Counted from the first letter of the stretch, positions 29,116-40,553 are shown. The stretch is 64,000 nt of DNA from JANQQC01 sp965262255 (GCA_965262255.1 OZ253505.1:2728001-2792000), one strand, 5' to 3'. The notes: generated by a model from the sequence alone, not told the origin. A program made the numbers and translations.

Positions 29116-32100
29116 ATGACTATTTCGAATGCTAATCCACAGATCGACCAAGGTTCGAGTGTCGAATTTATGCCCGATTGTTCTGTCGGTGGTAGAATCT
29201 CTTGTTGTGCTGGTCAGATTCCAAGCATTGCTCCTTCTACGTTCCGATGTTTAAAATTTTCGGTTTCTTCATTAGCACTTGGTTCAGTGATTGCAATTAG
29301 TTTGATGGGGGGGGGTAGCATACGCTCAGACTTGCACGAAGACTAATAATAGTGCAACAAGAACGGTAACACATACATGTACTCGGTCTAGCATCACCAG
29401 AACAGTTAGTTTTCGTCGAGAAAATGACTGGGGCAGAAATGCGGGCAACATTAACGTAAATTTGGGTTCCGCTACAAATGTTGATGTCTCAACTGGTACT
29501 GTTGCAATTTTTACCCATGTTGTTGATTCATTTGGCGCCGCCGGCGTAACATTCTCTCAGTCGGCGAATGGTCAAAATATTGAGGCCACTGCAGCTGTGC
29601 CGGCTGCTATCTGGGTCTTTTCCAGATTTGGCAATAACGATTATGTAGACGCAGGAAATTCTCCGATCACGATATCAGTCAACGGAAATATCTCGGTAAC
29701 AGCTTCGTCCAACTATGCAATAAGAACGTCGCGAACAGCAGGATATCTCGATTTCACTGGACAAACACTAGCCACCAACATCACAATTAGCACGGCAAAT
29801 ATAACGGCAGGCGGCGGGGGTATATGGACGAGGAGTAAAGGCAACGTATCGATCACGGCTGGAAACATCACCGCTTCAGGAAAACACGGAATTTCAATCA
29901 ATAACGATGAAGCTAATACGAGTTCGGTAACTGTTTCTTCGGTAATAAACATCAACGTAAGTTCTATTTCTGTTTCGAACGATAATTCGAGGGCCATTCA
30001 ATTTACTGTCAAAGACGCCACGATATCTGCAAACGTTGGGCGGATCGATCACACTGGTTCAGGGTCAAACGCCCGAGGGATTGCGGTCGTAAATACTGGT
30101 GGTGGTAGTAATCCAATCACAATTTCGGTAGGTTCTGCCGCGGTTAACGACAAATTGGTTAATTTCGTATCATTGCAAGGTACTCGACCATTTACTTTCT
30201 CGTCAACAGGGACTGTAACTGCTGAACAAATTGCTAATATATTTACTCGTGGTGACATAAGTGTAAGTGCAAATTCATTCAGTGCGCGAACGGCAGGTAC
30301 CGGATTGCCCGCAATTTCCCTTGTTGGTAAAAATGTAACAGTAAATACGTCTGGAACTATTAGCGCCCGTTCAAAGGCAATTGATATAGGTCACTCTGGC
30401 AACGCGACGATCTCAGTTACAGGAGATATGACAGGAACACACACCTCAGGAACAATTCAGACCTATCAAACTACCAGTTCCACAACTACAAATGTCGTTA
30501 CGATAACGACTACGGGGGATATAAATAATACTAATACCGGGGCAACGGCAGTTATACGTTCTAAAGGAAATGTCGGCGGGCGTGTAACTGTTTCAACAAA
30601 GAACGTAACGAGCAGTGGATACTATGCCATCAATATAGACTCGAACAACGGCCCTGTCAGCATAACCACGGCGGGTGCGGTAAAAGCAACGGGATCTTCA
30701 ACAAGCAAAGACATCGCGGCAATAAAAATTGACAATACCAATACGTCGTCTACGGCCTCTCCAACCGCGACCATTGTCCTGAATAGCGGTTCGGTAATTG
30801 GAACAACCGGTAAGGGAGCGATAGTCGTTACCAAGAACCAAGCTGCCGCACGAATCGCCACGACTGTTACCGTCAACTCCGGCGCAAGTCTGGTCGGCTT
30901 CGTCAAACTCGGAGAAGGCAACGACGAGATAAAGTTCAATGGTGGAAGTTATACTTTAGGCGCGTCTCAGAAAATAGATGGCGGGAGTCATACGAGTGAT
31001 AACGATGTTCTAAACTTCAATTCCGGAACATGGACAGTAACAGCCACCAATTTCACCAACTGGGAAACTCTAAAAATAAGTTCAAGTGGAACTGCTAAGT
31101 TCCTTGGTAAAGGAACGGGTAGTGGCCAAGATTTGGGATTCGATAGTGTTGTCGTTGATGGCGTTCTATCTCTTCAAGACGGAACTGTTGGCGACCATCT
31201 CGATATTGCAGGAAATCTATCTGGTAGTGGGGTGATCCACGTCGATGTCAATTTCACAACCAAAACCTCCGACCGAGTTGTCGTTTCGGGAACGGTAACT
31301 GGCAACATAAAAATCAGATTGAATGATGTAACTCCCAGTGGCTCCCAACATGTGGTTGATACAAAAGTTCGGATCCTATCGCTAACCGGAACCGGTCAAA
31401 ACGCCTCTGTATTCTCGTTAGAGAACAACGAGTTTTTAGCGGGCGGATACAAATATACGATCACTGTAACGAGTAATCAGCACATTGAGCTTAATTCGGC
31501 TCGCAGTGTCCTAAGGTGTACGGAATCGAGCTCGGTTACGGGAGTGTTCAGTTGTGCGGGAACTATTTCGACACCCGAGTACATTTCAAAAACAGGCAAC
31601 ACAAACATATCGGCAACGCTGGCAAGTGGCGCAACGGTAACGGTTTCGTCGTTCAAAGCTATAAGCATGGTAGGAAGTGCCGCCGTCACGTTCACGCAAG
31701 CGGCCAACGGCGGATCAATTAACGCCACTGGAAATGCTTCAGGCGCTATAGATGCGGCGACAACTGGAAATGGTGCAGTGAACGTCACATTGACGGGAGC
31801 GGCCAATCTACAAGGCTCAGGAACAGCGGTGCGGGCGTTTTCTTCTGGAACCGGAGCAGTCAGCGTTAGAGCCGTTCAGGTCAACGCAAATAATGCCAGT
31901 GCAACGGCGATTGAAGCTCGGGGGTCAGGTAGCAGTGTGACAGTAAGCACGACCGGAACTGTCTCCGGAGGAAAAAGTGGAATTACGACCTTCAATCAAA
32001 GTTCGGGAACTGGATCAGTCACTGTTTCGGCTAGCAGAACCGTAACAGGAAGCAGTGCGACCGCAATCTACGCTTTGAATAGAGGCACAGGAGGTGTCTC

Positions 32101-35100
32101 TGTTACAACTTCAGCACTTAATGCTGGCACTAGTGGGATTGATGTTCGTAATTTTACCGGAGGAACTATAACTATAGTCGCGAACGGAGCAGTTACAGCA
32201 AATGGATCCGGTGATAAACATGCCGGGATATTTCTGAATAATGACGCTAGCGGTGGAGCTATATCCGTTGCAGTTGGGAGTAATGGCAGTTTAAGTGGAC
32301 ATAACGGCGTATTTATTGACGATAAAGGTGGGGCTAGAGTAACTGTAAATGCAACAGGCAATGTCACTGGTGTTGGAGGCGATGGCGTTTATGTCAATAA
32401 GACAGGCTCAGGTGGAGTCTCAGTTACAGCTTCAGCACTTATTGCTGGCACTAATGGGATTGATGTTCGTAATTTTGCTGGTGGAGCGATTTCCGTAGTA
32501 GCAAATGGAGCAGTTACGGCAAATGGATCAGGCGATAAACATGCCGGAATATTTCTCAATAATGATGCTAGCGGTGGCGCTGTATCCGTTACAGTAGTGA
32601 GTAATGGCAGTTTAAGTGGGCATAACGGTGTTTTCGTTGACGATAAGGGTGGTGCTAGAGTAACTGTAAATGCAACAGGTAATGTCACTGGGATTCGAGG
32701 CGATGGCGTTTATGTCAGCAAGACAGGCTCTGGTACTGTTCTACTGAATGTCGGTCAAGTGACGGGTAAAAAACGAGGTATTTTCATCAATCATACCAAC
32801 ACGGGAACGATTACAGCCACAGCAACTAAACTCGTGCGTTCAACGGCAAATGCAGGGGCATTCTCGGGTATTGAGGTTATCAATTCTGGAGATAATATTG
32901 ACCTTGCTGTCGCCGGAGTCACCGGAGCTAAACACGGCGTAGAAGCGAAAACCACAACAACGGGATCCATCTCAATTGTAACGTCAGGTGCGATCACCGG
33001 ACAAACAGACGGGATAAGAGCTTTTGTGGAGGGTCAAGGAAATGTTTCAGTCACGGTGTCAGGAAATATCACGTCTGGCGACCAAGGAGTTGCGATTAAC
33101 ACAAAAGCAGGTAGTGGGACAACGACAATAGTCATCAATGGAGGAGATATAGGAGGACAAAAATCTATCAAAAATCTCAACGGTTCTTCCGTAATCACGG
33201 TCAACAATACTGCCGAGCTTAAAGGCGATGTAGAACTGGGTGGAGGTGCAGATCAGCTGACCTTTAATAGTACGAAGTTTAACTCGTCAATCCGTTTAGA
33301 TGGTGGTGAAGATGTATCTACGGATCGTTCGACTGATAGTCTAACATTCAGTTCAGGAACCGTAACGGCAGTCGCAGCTAATTTAAGAAATTGGGAAAGA
33401 ATAACTGTCGCAAGCGGTGTAACGCTTAAATTCAACGCATCCAATACAGTGACTGCTGAGGAACTTCGCCTACTAGGAACTTTGTCACTCCAAGATAGTG
33501 ACACGAATGATCGCCTTATAACTAACGGAAACTTCACCACGCTAGGAAATAACGTAACAGGAACTATTGTAATCGACGTTAACTTTGCAACCGGTGCCTC
33601 AGATACAATCACCGTTCGAGGCAGTATGACAGGTAGAAAACAATTAAACGTAAGAGACATTACGCCTTCTAATAATTCGAATCGAACAGAAAACCCAATT
33701 TCCATAATAACCGTTACTGGAACAGTCACCTCAAATGCATTGACACTAGATCCAACTCGTATTCGGTCTGGTGGGTACGTCTACACGCTAAGTTTCGATT
33801 CCACTACCAAATCATTCAGACTGCTTGGAATACCGGGTGTTACTAACTGTCAAGGAACATCGACTGCAGGAACTTTTAACTGTTCTGGTGCAATTACAGG
33901 TTTAGAAAATATCATTGCTCGTGGAAACGAAAATCTGATTGCTAACCTTACTCGATCGGCGACGGTTTCGGTGAGTTCCGATGTGGCGATATCTATGTCC
34001 GGAAAAGCATCAGTTACGTTTACCCAAGAAGCCAATGGAGGTGCCTTAACGGCTTCTGGAACAGCCAGCGGCGTAATTCTGGCCTCAACCACAGGGAACG
34101 GAGCTGTTTCAGTTCAGCTAACGGGTACGGCGACTCTAACCGGGGCCGGGGCTGCGATAAAAGCTTCATCCACTGGAAACGGAAATGTAACAATAACTGC
34201 AGCAAATGTCGTTGCGAGTAATGCAGCTGGAATAGCGATTGAAGCGGAAGGTCGTGGCAGACAAGTCAGCGTTAATGCGTCTACAACCTCTGGTGGACGT
34301 AATGGTATCGTAGCGAAGAATACCGGAGCGAATGGCTCGGTAACGATTAATGCTACCGGATCAACGTCCGGAGGAACGGTAGGGATTGATGCTGCGACGA
34401 CGAGCGGAAGTATTACAGTAAACGCGACATCTGTTTCGGGAGGTGTCGTCGCGAAGAATGCTGGTGGAACCGGTAACGTTAGCGTGACGACGACAGGTAA
34501 TGTCACTGGAAATCGATCCGTTGCCTTGGATGTCGAAAATCTCGGTCGTGGAACAATAGCTGTGACCACCTCAGCGACAGTTACGGCAACTGCCGTTGGT
34601 AACGCAAATGTGAACGCGGGAAGCATAGACGTTAATGCCGGAGCGAATGTTACAAGTGTGACTATCTCTGCGAACAATGTTTCCGGGATTCGCCACGCAG
34701 TACGGTCGATAAACAATGGCTCTGGACCAACGTCAATTATGTTGAATGGAACTATTCAGAGTCAGAGTGCGAGCGCTATACATGCTCAGAACACTGGTTC
34801 AGGAGCAATTAGCATTGCGCTAGCAGGCGCAGTCACAGGAGGAACACAAGGTGCGGCCATCGACACACTGACTGACGGAGGAGCGACCAATATCACTCTA
34901 AATTCAGGAGCTGTTATTACCGGAACAATCGCCATTCGTAACGATGAGGGGGCTTCTGTTGTGAATGTAAATTCCGGTGCATCAATCTCTGGAGCAGTTA
35001 GGTTGGGAGCAGGAGTTGATACCCTAACCTTTGCCGAACCGACATTTGGAACTTCAATATTAGATGGAGGGAATGATAGTGGTAACACGCAACCTGAAGA

Positions 35101-36496
35101 CATTTTGACGTTTAATGGAGGTACATTCTCAGCAACTATGACACAAGAACGATGGTTGAACTGGGAGAAGATCGTAATCGGTAATCAAGCCACCGTAAGT
35201 TTCAGTGGGTCTGATAATCATGTGGATGCGACGGACTTTGATCTTAAAGGAACGGTTTCTCTTCAAAATGGTGCTGTTCAAGACGGCGTAACATTCCGAT
35301 CAAACCTCGTCGGAGGAGGGATCATTAAGCTGGATGCAAATTTCTATACAGGATCCGCAGACTTAATCAATATCGTTAACAATGTTACCGGGACAACACA
35401 ACTGGACATCAGAGATGTTTCTACACAGACAGGGGGTGAAGAAGACAAGGCTATTGTCATTGTGGATGTGTCGGGAACAGCTTCGTCTTCAGCATTTGAA
35501 ATTATGCGGAATCCCCAATCATCAGGGGCTTACGATTACGAACTGACTTTCAATAGTACGGATACAACTTTTTCCGTCACAAGAAAACACGCAGCTAGCA
35601 GTGTTATGTTAGTGGCTGCACCGATTGCTTTGCTAGATGGATTTACAAGAGCGCCGACTCTGTATGAGCGTCGTACAGTCGACTCCAATGCCCCTTACTG
35701 GAGCAGAGTATTTTCTAGGAGTAATGGTTACGGTACAGCCCGTGAAGATTCAGCAGAATATGAGTCGTCAAACACCGGTTTCCAGATAGGGTATGATCTA
35801 GCGACAACCGAAAATGATTTCGGCACTGTCGTTTATGGTGCAACCATTCAATACAATAGTATGGAAGTGGATGTGTCGGCTTTCAATGTTGCCGGAACAT
35901 ATACGGCAAAAGGTTTTGGAATTGGAGGAACAGCAACTGTCTATATGAAGGATGGAACCTACTTTGACACCCAACTTCAATACAACCAAGTTTCAGCGGA
36001 TTTCGAAGTAGGTAACAGTATTGGAACCGTAATTGATGGTCATGAGTCTACGGCAATGCTTCTCAGTGCAGAGGTCGGAAAACGATACCCAATAAATGAT
36101 GAATACACGCTTCTATACAGCGGGCAACTGAACTGGGGTAACGTTGATGGAGGAAATACCACAACAGCAAGAGGGCAGTCCGTAGACTTTGGAGGGGACT
36201 CCAATTTCACATTAAGAGGTGGGGCAAGAATTGAGTATAAGAGCGATGCCAATCAGTTCTATGGACTTGCTAATCTATACATAGACACATTGGACTCATG
36301 GGACATCACTTTCGCAAGCGAGACCTTCTCGGACAGTAAGGGAACAGTGTTAGCGGAAATAGGATTCGGAGGTGAGGTTGAATTATCTCCGACTTCAGCA
36401 TGGTTTGGGCAGGCAGCATTCAAGACTAGTTTGAAAGGTGGGGTCGAGAAACGAGATTCAACCTATCTCTCGACAGGGATTAGATGGTCTTGGTAG
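29116..36496 (+). CDS. Self-repeating autotransporter AT2, phase-OFF at a G9 tract
   Basis: The ATG at 29116 (AAGGATCA ribosome-binding site) opens a long leader that ends in a signal peptide, VSSLALGSVIAISLMGG. Nine G (29307-29315) then shift the frame to a stop at 29345. With 8 or 11 G, the frame runs on through VAYAQTCTKTNN (a signal-peptidase site AYA) into the 2344-aa frame starting at 29462. Full length ON would be about 2459 aa. The passenger has three modules opening with Cys pairs (CTESSSVTGVFSC, CQGTSTAGTFNC) and beta-helix repeats, including a 321-bp tandem duplication (32090-32731). The last ~280 residues are the beta-barrel, ending GIRWSW, similar to AT1. Predicted surface-exposed; no enzymatic motif seen. 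Confidence 0.82.
29307..29315 (+). repeat. G9 homopolymer in the AT2 signal-peptide region
   Basis: The tract sits between Met and the Val-Ala-Tyr-Ala end of the signal peptide. From the ATG (29116) to the downstream frame (29462) is 346 nt, one more than a multiple of three, so this assembly is out of frame by one G. Confidence 0.85.
32090..32731 (+). repeat. 321-bp tandem duplication inside AT2
   Basis: Two adjacent 107-aa units share GIDVRNF, ANGAVTANGSGDKHAGIFLN and NGSLSGHNGVF, and differ at scattered positions. The unit is a multiple of three, so gain or loss would keep the frame. Confidence 0.85.
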
Positions 36497-36855
36497 TGTT
36501 TTTTGATTGGATTCCATGATCAGCATGAACGATCTTCCCTTTTTTCTAAGGGAACAAATTTCAAAGTCAATGACCCAATGCAAAAGCCTAGTTCAAAATA
36601 AGAGAACCATTTTTATTGAAAAGTCGACTAGTATGACGAGCTCTCTTGTTCAATTTCCAGACAAATGCATGCATAATCAAGATATTTCGGTTATGGGGAA
36701 CTTTTTCAGCTAATATAGGCGTACAGGGATTAGAAAATGGACTACTTGTTGGGAAAATGCTCTAACTTCCGAGTCTTGTGTTTCCTGACAGATTTGCAAG
36801 AAGCAGTAAAAGTTTCTAGCACTTTCGAAATTTGTTCTGCATGTTATAAAAAGTT
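36497..36855. other. Gap between AT2 and the higBA locus
   Basis: AT-rich. I see no gene, and no clear terminator after AT2. Confidence 0.4.
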
Positions 36856-36858
36856 GTG

Positions 36859-36890
36859 ATAGAATGAGCAACTCTGGTAAATTTCAGAGT
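36859..36890 (+). promoter_or_regulatory. Candidate higBA promoter and operator
   Basis: TAGAAT at 36859-36864 could serve as the -10. Just downstream, ACTCTG, 8 bp, CAGAGT (36871-36890) is a dyad placed where a HigA-type repressor would block transcription, 31 nt before the higB start. Confidence 0.4.
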
Positions 36891-36921
36891 AACTAGCCAG
36901 AAATGAAAGAAGGCACTTTAA

Positions 36922-37595
36922 ATGAGGATAAGACCTCTCGAAGAAATTGAAGAGTTCAAAAGGAAGAACATTATATCTAAGATATCCATAGACAGGTGGT
37001 TACGTGTGACATTAGCCGCAAGCAGAAAATCTCCCGTAGATGTAACTAGTCAGCTTGAGACTGTTGCTAAACTCGTTACTCGTTCGAATTTCGATGATGT
37101 ACACTCAAACCGGATCGCCAGATGCCTTATTCTAGGGCAATTTAGTCGCCGAAACTTCAAAATTTTGTAAATACTTTTTCAAACTCTCCGTTTCGCAACA
37201 GGTTCAATTTAGCTCCTCTAAGAGGCTAAACGAAAAAGGATAAAATCATTTACTCTGGAAGTGTTGGGAACTGAATGTCCTATCAAGCAGGTAAGGTTTA
37301 GTTGGTTTAAATTGAAATTAACGGGTTTTGAGCAAATGTTTCGAGGTTTTCTGGCAGTACTCCTAATAGTTGGCGGCAAATTTCCCCTCAATTTTGCTAA
37401 ATTAATGCACGAAGTTTGCTGGTAGCGATTTTTCGTATAGCCTCTAAGTCGATTGGTGGGAACAGGATAGTCTTCAAAATTGTTGGTAACCGTTATCTTA
37501 TGATTGCAGAAAGGGATTTTAAAGCCGAGCTCGTAGATGTCCGATTCATAGGTACCCACGAAGAATACGATAAGATTAACGTTTTTAAGGTTTAA
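36922..37595 (+). pseudogene. higB: HigB-type mRNA interferase toxin, split by a MITE
   Basis: The N-terminal part (36922 on) reads MRIRPLEEIEEFKRKNIISKISIDRWLRV, with the HigB pattern F..K......W...V..A...SPVDV. The C-terminal part after the MITE reads SIGGNRIVFKIVGNRYLMIA, then VDVRFIGTHEEYDKINV, the classical HigB ending, and stops at 37595. A 225-bp MITE (37221-37445) lies between. Removing it with one TA copy joins QVQFSSSKSIGGNRIVF in frame, but the region 37050-37200 also appears shifted or altered. HigB cleaves mRNA on the ribosome. As it stands no functional toxin can be made, while the antitoxin gene 4 nt downstream is intact. Confidence 0.7.
37221..37445. mobile_element. 225-bp MITE, copy 2
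   Basis: Same length and terminal repeats as the copy at 8564-8788 (AGAGGCTAAACGAAAAA...TTTTTCGTATAGCCTCT). The interior has diverged clearly but still aligns. It interrupts higB. A TA target duplication fits with one extra A at the left junction. Confidence 0.85.
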
Positions 37596-37598
37596 CAA

Positions 37599-38768
37599 AT
37601 GACACCGATTACTTCAATACGAAATAAGGATGACTTGGGTCGTGCGAACGATCGACTGGACTATTTGCTGCGTTCCGGGGAGGGAAGTTCCGAACGAGAC
37701 GAATATCGCTCCCTGTTTAAGCTAGTCGCTGAGTACCAAGACCTTTACTATCCGGTCGAGATCCCCGATGGCATCGGAATGATCGAATTTTACCTTGAAA
37801 ATGCCAATCTAGCAAAATCTGATCTAATTCCGTTGATCGGAAGTGAGGAAAAAGTTTCTGCAGTAATGTCGGGTAGAGAACAATTGACAGTTCCCATGAT
37901 TAGAGCTTTGAATAAACACTTAGGGGTGGATTTTGAATCTTTAGTGGGGTACGTAGTAATAGATGAGGATGAAGGCATACACTGGACTAAGTTTCCAATT
38001 GAAGCAATGAAAAAACTTGGATGGTTCTCAACGCCAGCAAAATCGGATAGAGAATTGGTGGAAGAACTAATCAAAGGAGCAAACGGTTTGGTGCAAATAC
38101 CTCGAACATATTGTCGGAAAAATTTCGACGCTCGCAGAAACACGCTTACTGATATCTATTCTTTGCAGGCTTGGTGTCAAAAGGTTGTCGGAGTGGCGTT
38201 GGCTCATCCTCCGATTAATGTGTTCAAAAAGAATTTCATAAACCAAAATTTTATAACGAAATTGGCTTCGCTTGTTGAGTTGGAGGATGGCCCACGAAAA
38301 GCGATTGAGGCTCTATCAGAGGCAGGTATCGCCTTGATATATGTAGACCAATTACCTGAGATGTATGTCGACAGTGTCGTTATGACAACACAAAAAGGAC
38401 ACCCTGTTATCGGCTTAACGTTGCGTGACGATAGTATTCAAAGTTTTTGGTTTAGTGTTCTCCACTCCGTCGCCCATATTTGGAAGCATCTGTCGGACTT
38501 GCACTATTTTTTTGTAGACGATTTCAACCTCAAAGAGTGTCACTGTAATGTTGATTGGTCTCTTGAGAAAGAAGCAGATGAAATTGCGATCAAAGCTATA
38601 GACAGTCAAAAAGCAGAAATCGAAACATACTCAGATATGCGCATTGCCGCCGAAGCTGTCAAACTAACTGCAAACTCTATTTCAATGAAAGTCACCGAAA
38701 GATATCCTGATCTAAAGCCGATTTCCAAACCGCTGCAGACCAAGTCTATTCAAGAGTACTTCCTCTAG
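37599..38768 (+). CDS. higA: HigA-like antitoxin fused to an ImmA/IrrE-like domain
   Basis: 389 aa, ATG 4 nt after the higB stop. A helix-turn-helix (about residues 61-112, MIEFYLENANLAKSDLIPLIG...MIRALNKHLGV) is of the COG5499/HigA kind. The C-terminal half is ImmA/IrrE-like, with SFWFSVLHSVAHIWKHL and EKEADEIAIKA. The zinc-binding motif should read HExxH; here it is H289-S-V-A-H293, so both His remain but the catalytic Glu is Ser. The third-ligand region EKEADE (323-328) is present. Expected role: repress its own operon and neutralise HigB. Peptidase activity is doubtful. Since higB is broken, the gene may be kept for another reason, for example protection against another toxin. Confidence 0.75.
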   Translation: MTPITSIRNKDDLGRANDRLDYLLRSGEGSSERDEYRSLFKLVAEYQDLYYPVEIPDGIGMIEFYLENANLAKSDLIPLIGSEEKVSAVMSGREQLTVPMIRALNKHLGVDFESLVGYVVIDEDEGIHWTKFPIEAMKKLGWFSTPAKSDRELVEELIKGANGLVQIPRTYCRKNFDARRNTLTDIYSLQAWCQKVVGVALAHPPINVFKKNFINQNFITKLASLVELEDGPRKAIEALSEAGIALIYVDQLPEMYVDSVVMTTQKGHPVIGLTLRDDSIQSFWFSVLHSVAHIWKHLSDLHYFFVDDFNLKECHCNVDWSLEKEADEIAIKAIDSQKAEIETYSDMRIAAEAVKLTANSISMKVTERYPDLKPISKPLQTKSIQEYFL

Positions 38769-38810
38769 TTAATTGGTGATTGCGCAGGTAAATCAATTTT
38801 AGTTCCCACA

Positions 38811-39107
38811 TTCTCGCCAACCCGATGACCATAACTCCCTCCGAGACATGTTTTGCGACCCAAGCGAACGACCATTACAAACAACTGCTCCAACAGTTCC
38901 CCGAACGGAGAGAGACTTCCTTGAGACAGCATTTCCATAGCATCTCTTTGGCGTTTATAGTCTTCTATGTTCGTTGATAGACTCCTAATGGGGATTAAGA
39001 CGAATTTTGGGGATCGATTGATCGCGAAAAGCGTTTTCCGGGGATTTTAAAATCCCCTGAAAACGCATTTCCCCAAATTTGAATTTCCAGACTTAATCCT
39101 ACAGTAC
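38811..39107 (-). repeat. 297-bp duplicated segment, copy 2
   Basis: It matches 7637-7934 along its length. The short minus-strand frame reads NIEDYKRQRDAMEMLSQGSLSPFGELLEQLF to SYGHRVGE, without an ATG in the same place. The palindrome GCGTTTTCCGGGGATTTT and AAAATCCCCTGAAAACGC (39031-39066) has one mismatch. Confidence 0.8.
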
Positions 39108-39141
39108 GGCAACAGTTTCATCGAGGAACGAAAATTCATTC

Positions 39142-39171
39142 TTGCAAGTGCCTCGACAAGTATATAATCGC
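39142..39171 (+). promoter_or_regulatory. dciA promoter
   Basis: TTGCAA (39142-39147), 15 bp, TATAAT (39163-39168), then CGCC. The start codon is 36 nt downstream of the -10. The promoter begins 35 nt after the duplicated segment, so the accessory DNA ends just short of it. Confidence 0.6.
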
Positions 39172-39203
39172 CGAATGATTCAATCCTGTAACAATCTCAA
39201 CTT

Positions 39204-39743
39204 ATGACGTTCACTCACACCGCTGATCCATTAGAAGAAGCTAAAGCGCAAATAAAGCTACGCTACGTGCGGGCTAGGGCGTTGAGACAACCCGGTAACT
39301 CTATCGGTTTTGTTTCTCAGCGGCTTACGCGCAAACTCCTCAAAAACAAAGCAAAAACGCCCCATATTATTAAACTAAAGATGCATTGGCCAGAAATTGT
39401 CGGCGAAGAAATCTCCAAGTACTGCTTTCCGGAAAAACTTACAGGTGCAGCATCAAATCGGACATTAACCCTCAAAGTCGTCCCCGCAGCAGCACCAATT
39501 ATCCAACACCAGAGTGAAATCATCCTTTCGCGTGTTAAAATATCGTTAGGCGGTGCCATCACAAGAATTAAGATTCTACAAGGGCCTTTGAACCCATATT
39601 CACCACCTGTGAAACGAACTACTAGAAATCTTACGTCAAACGAAATCGAAGAAATCGCGACAAGTGTCTCCGGAATAGAAGATCTAAAACTTCGCAGTGC
39701 ATTGCAAAAACTTGGCGAAGCTGTTCGTAAAGAAAAGTCTTGA
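39204..39743 (+). CDS. dciA: DUF721/DciA-family protein (replicative helicase loader-like)
   Basis: 179 aa. The DUF721 core is about residues 35-130: HWPEIVGEEISKYCFPEKLTG, then LTLKVVPAAAPIIQHQSEIILSRV. DciA proteins bind the replicative helicase DnaB and help load it in bacteria lacking DnaC. The alphaproteobacterial form carries an N-terminal extension like this one. In this class the gene is usually followed by a DsbA-family gene and smc, as here. The C-terminal 50 residues are charged and look disordered. Function is from the family; nothing in the sequence is unusual. Confidence 0.75.
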   Translation: MTFTHTADPLEEAKAQIKLRYVRARALRQPGNSIGFVSQRLTRKLLKNKAKTPHIIKLKMHWPEIVGEEISKYCFPEKLTGAASNRTLTLKVVPAAAPIIQHQSEIILSRVKISLGGAITRIKILQGPLNPYSPPVKRTTRNLTSNEIEEIATSVSGIEDLKLRSALQKLGEAVRKEKS

Positions 39744-39809
39744 AATCGAAGGATTTTATCCCATTTGTCATTAAGCAGAATAACCTGACTAATTTGTAGG
39801 AATCCCTTT

Positions 39810-40553
39810 ATGTATTCACATTTTCTTTCTAGACGATCCGTTTTACTAACAGGTGTCGCGAGTTTATCCTTGGTTGCCTGTGGCGGAGCGAGCAGTGATG
39901 GTGAGCAGCCTCAAAATTCTGGCAGTGGAGGTAATACTTCTAACAATAGAAGCTCAGAAGCGTGGACTAACCCGATTGAAGAATATTTACCTGGGGACAA
40001 ATATATTGGGTCTCGGGACGCGAAAGTGACGTTAGTTGAGTATGCGTCAATGACGTGTCCCGCATGTGCAAGATTTCATTCTACGGTATTCCCAACAATC
40101 AAGCAAAATTTTATAGATACTGGAAAAATCAATTTCGTCTTCCGAGATTTCCCGACGGCCCCCACTAATATTGCGATTGCAGGTGCCGCTGTAGCGCGGT
40201 GTAAAGGCGATTCTAAGACTTACTTTAAGGTCGTCGATGATTTCTTTGAACATCAGACCGGAATCTTATCCGCTCACCAGCGTAATGTTGCGAAGGATGC
40301 TATTCTTGAATTGGCAAAGCGCAATGGAATCAGCGAGGCCCAGTTTGAAGACTGCATCAGAGATTCCAATAAACGTAAAGAGATAAAACAGATAGTGGAC
40401 TATGGCCAAAGTAAGAATGTTAATTCGACACCCACCTTTTTTCTGAATGGTCGAAGACTCAGCCGAAATGATAGATGGTATGAAATAGACGGACTTTCGT
40501 CTGCGATAGAGCGGGAATTGGACCTGATGAATCCGTCAGAAAATTCCAACTAG
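39810..40553 (+). CDS. DsbA-family thiol-disulfide oxidoreductase, lipoprotein-like
   Basis: 247 aa. The N-terminus has SRRSVLLTGVASLSLVAC: twin arginines at residues 8-9 and a lipobox ending in Cys24, so it is probably a Tat-exported lipoprotein. A Ser/Gly/Asn-rich linker follows (25-50). The thioredoxin fold carries the active site C83-P-A-C86 (YASMTCPACARFH) and a cis-Pro loop NSTPTFFLNG near residue 213. This is the DsbA/DsbG-like group next to smc in many alphaproteobacteria. It forms or repairs disulfides in periplasmic proteins. The autotransporters in this window carry unusual Cys pairs, which could be clients; that is speculation. Confidence 0.85.
   Translation: MYSHFLSRRSVLLTGVASLSLVACGGASSDGEQPQNSGSGGNTSNNRSSEAWTNPIEEYLPGDKYIGSRDAKVTLVEYASMTCPACARFHSTVFPTIKQNFIDTGKINFVFRDFPTAPTNIAIAGAAVARCKGDSKTYFKVVDDFFEHQTGILSAHQRNVAKDAILELAKRNGISEAQFEDCIRDSNKRKEIKQIVDYGQSKNVNSTPTFFLNGRRLSRNDRWYEIDGLSSAIERELDLMNPSENSN

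Noticed and set aside
29713..35103. Minus-strand open frames antisense to AT2
   Set aside because: Same low-complexity mirror of the repeats; no motif.
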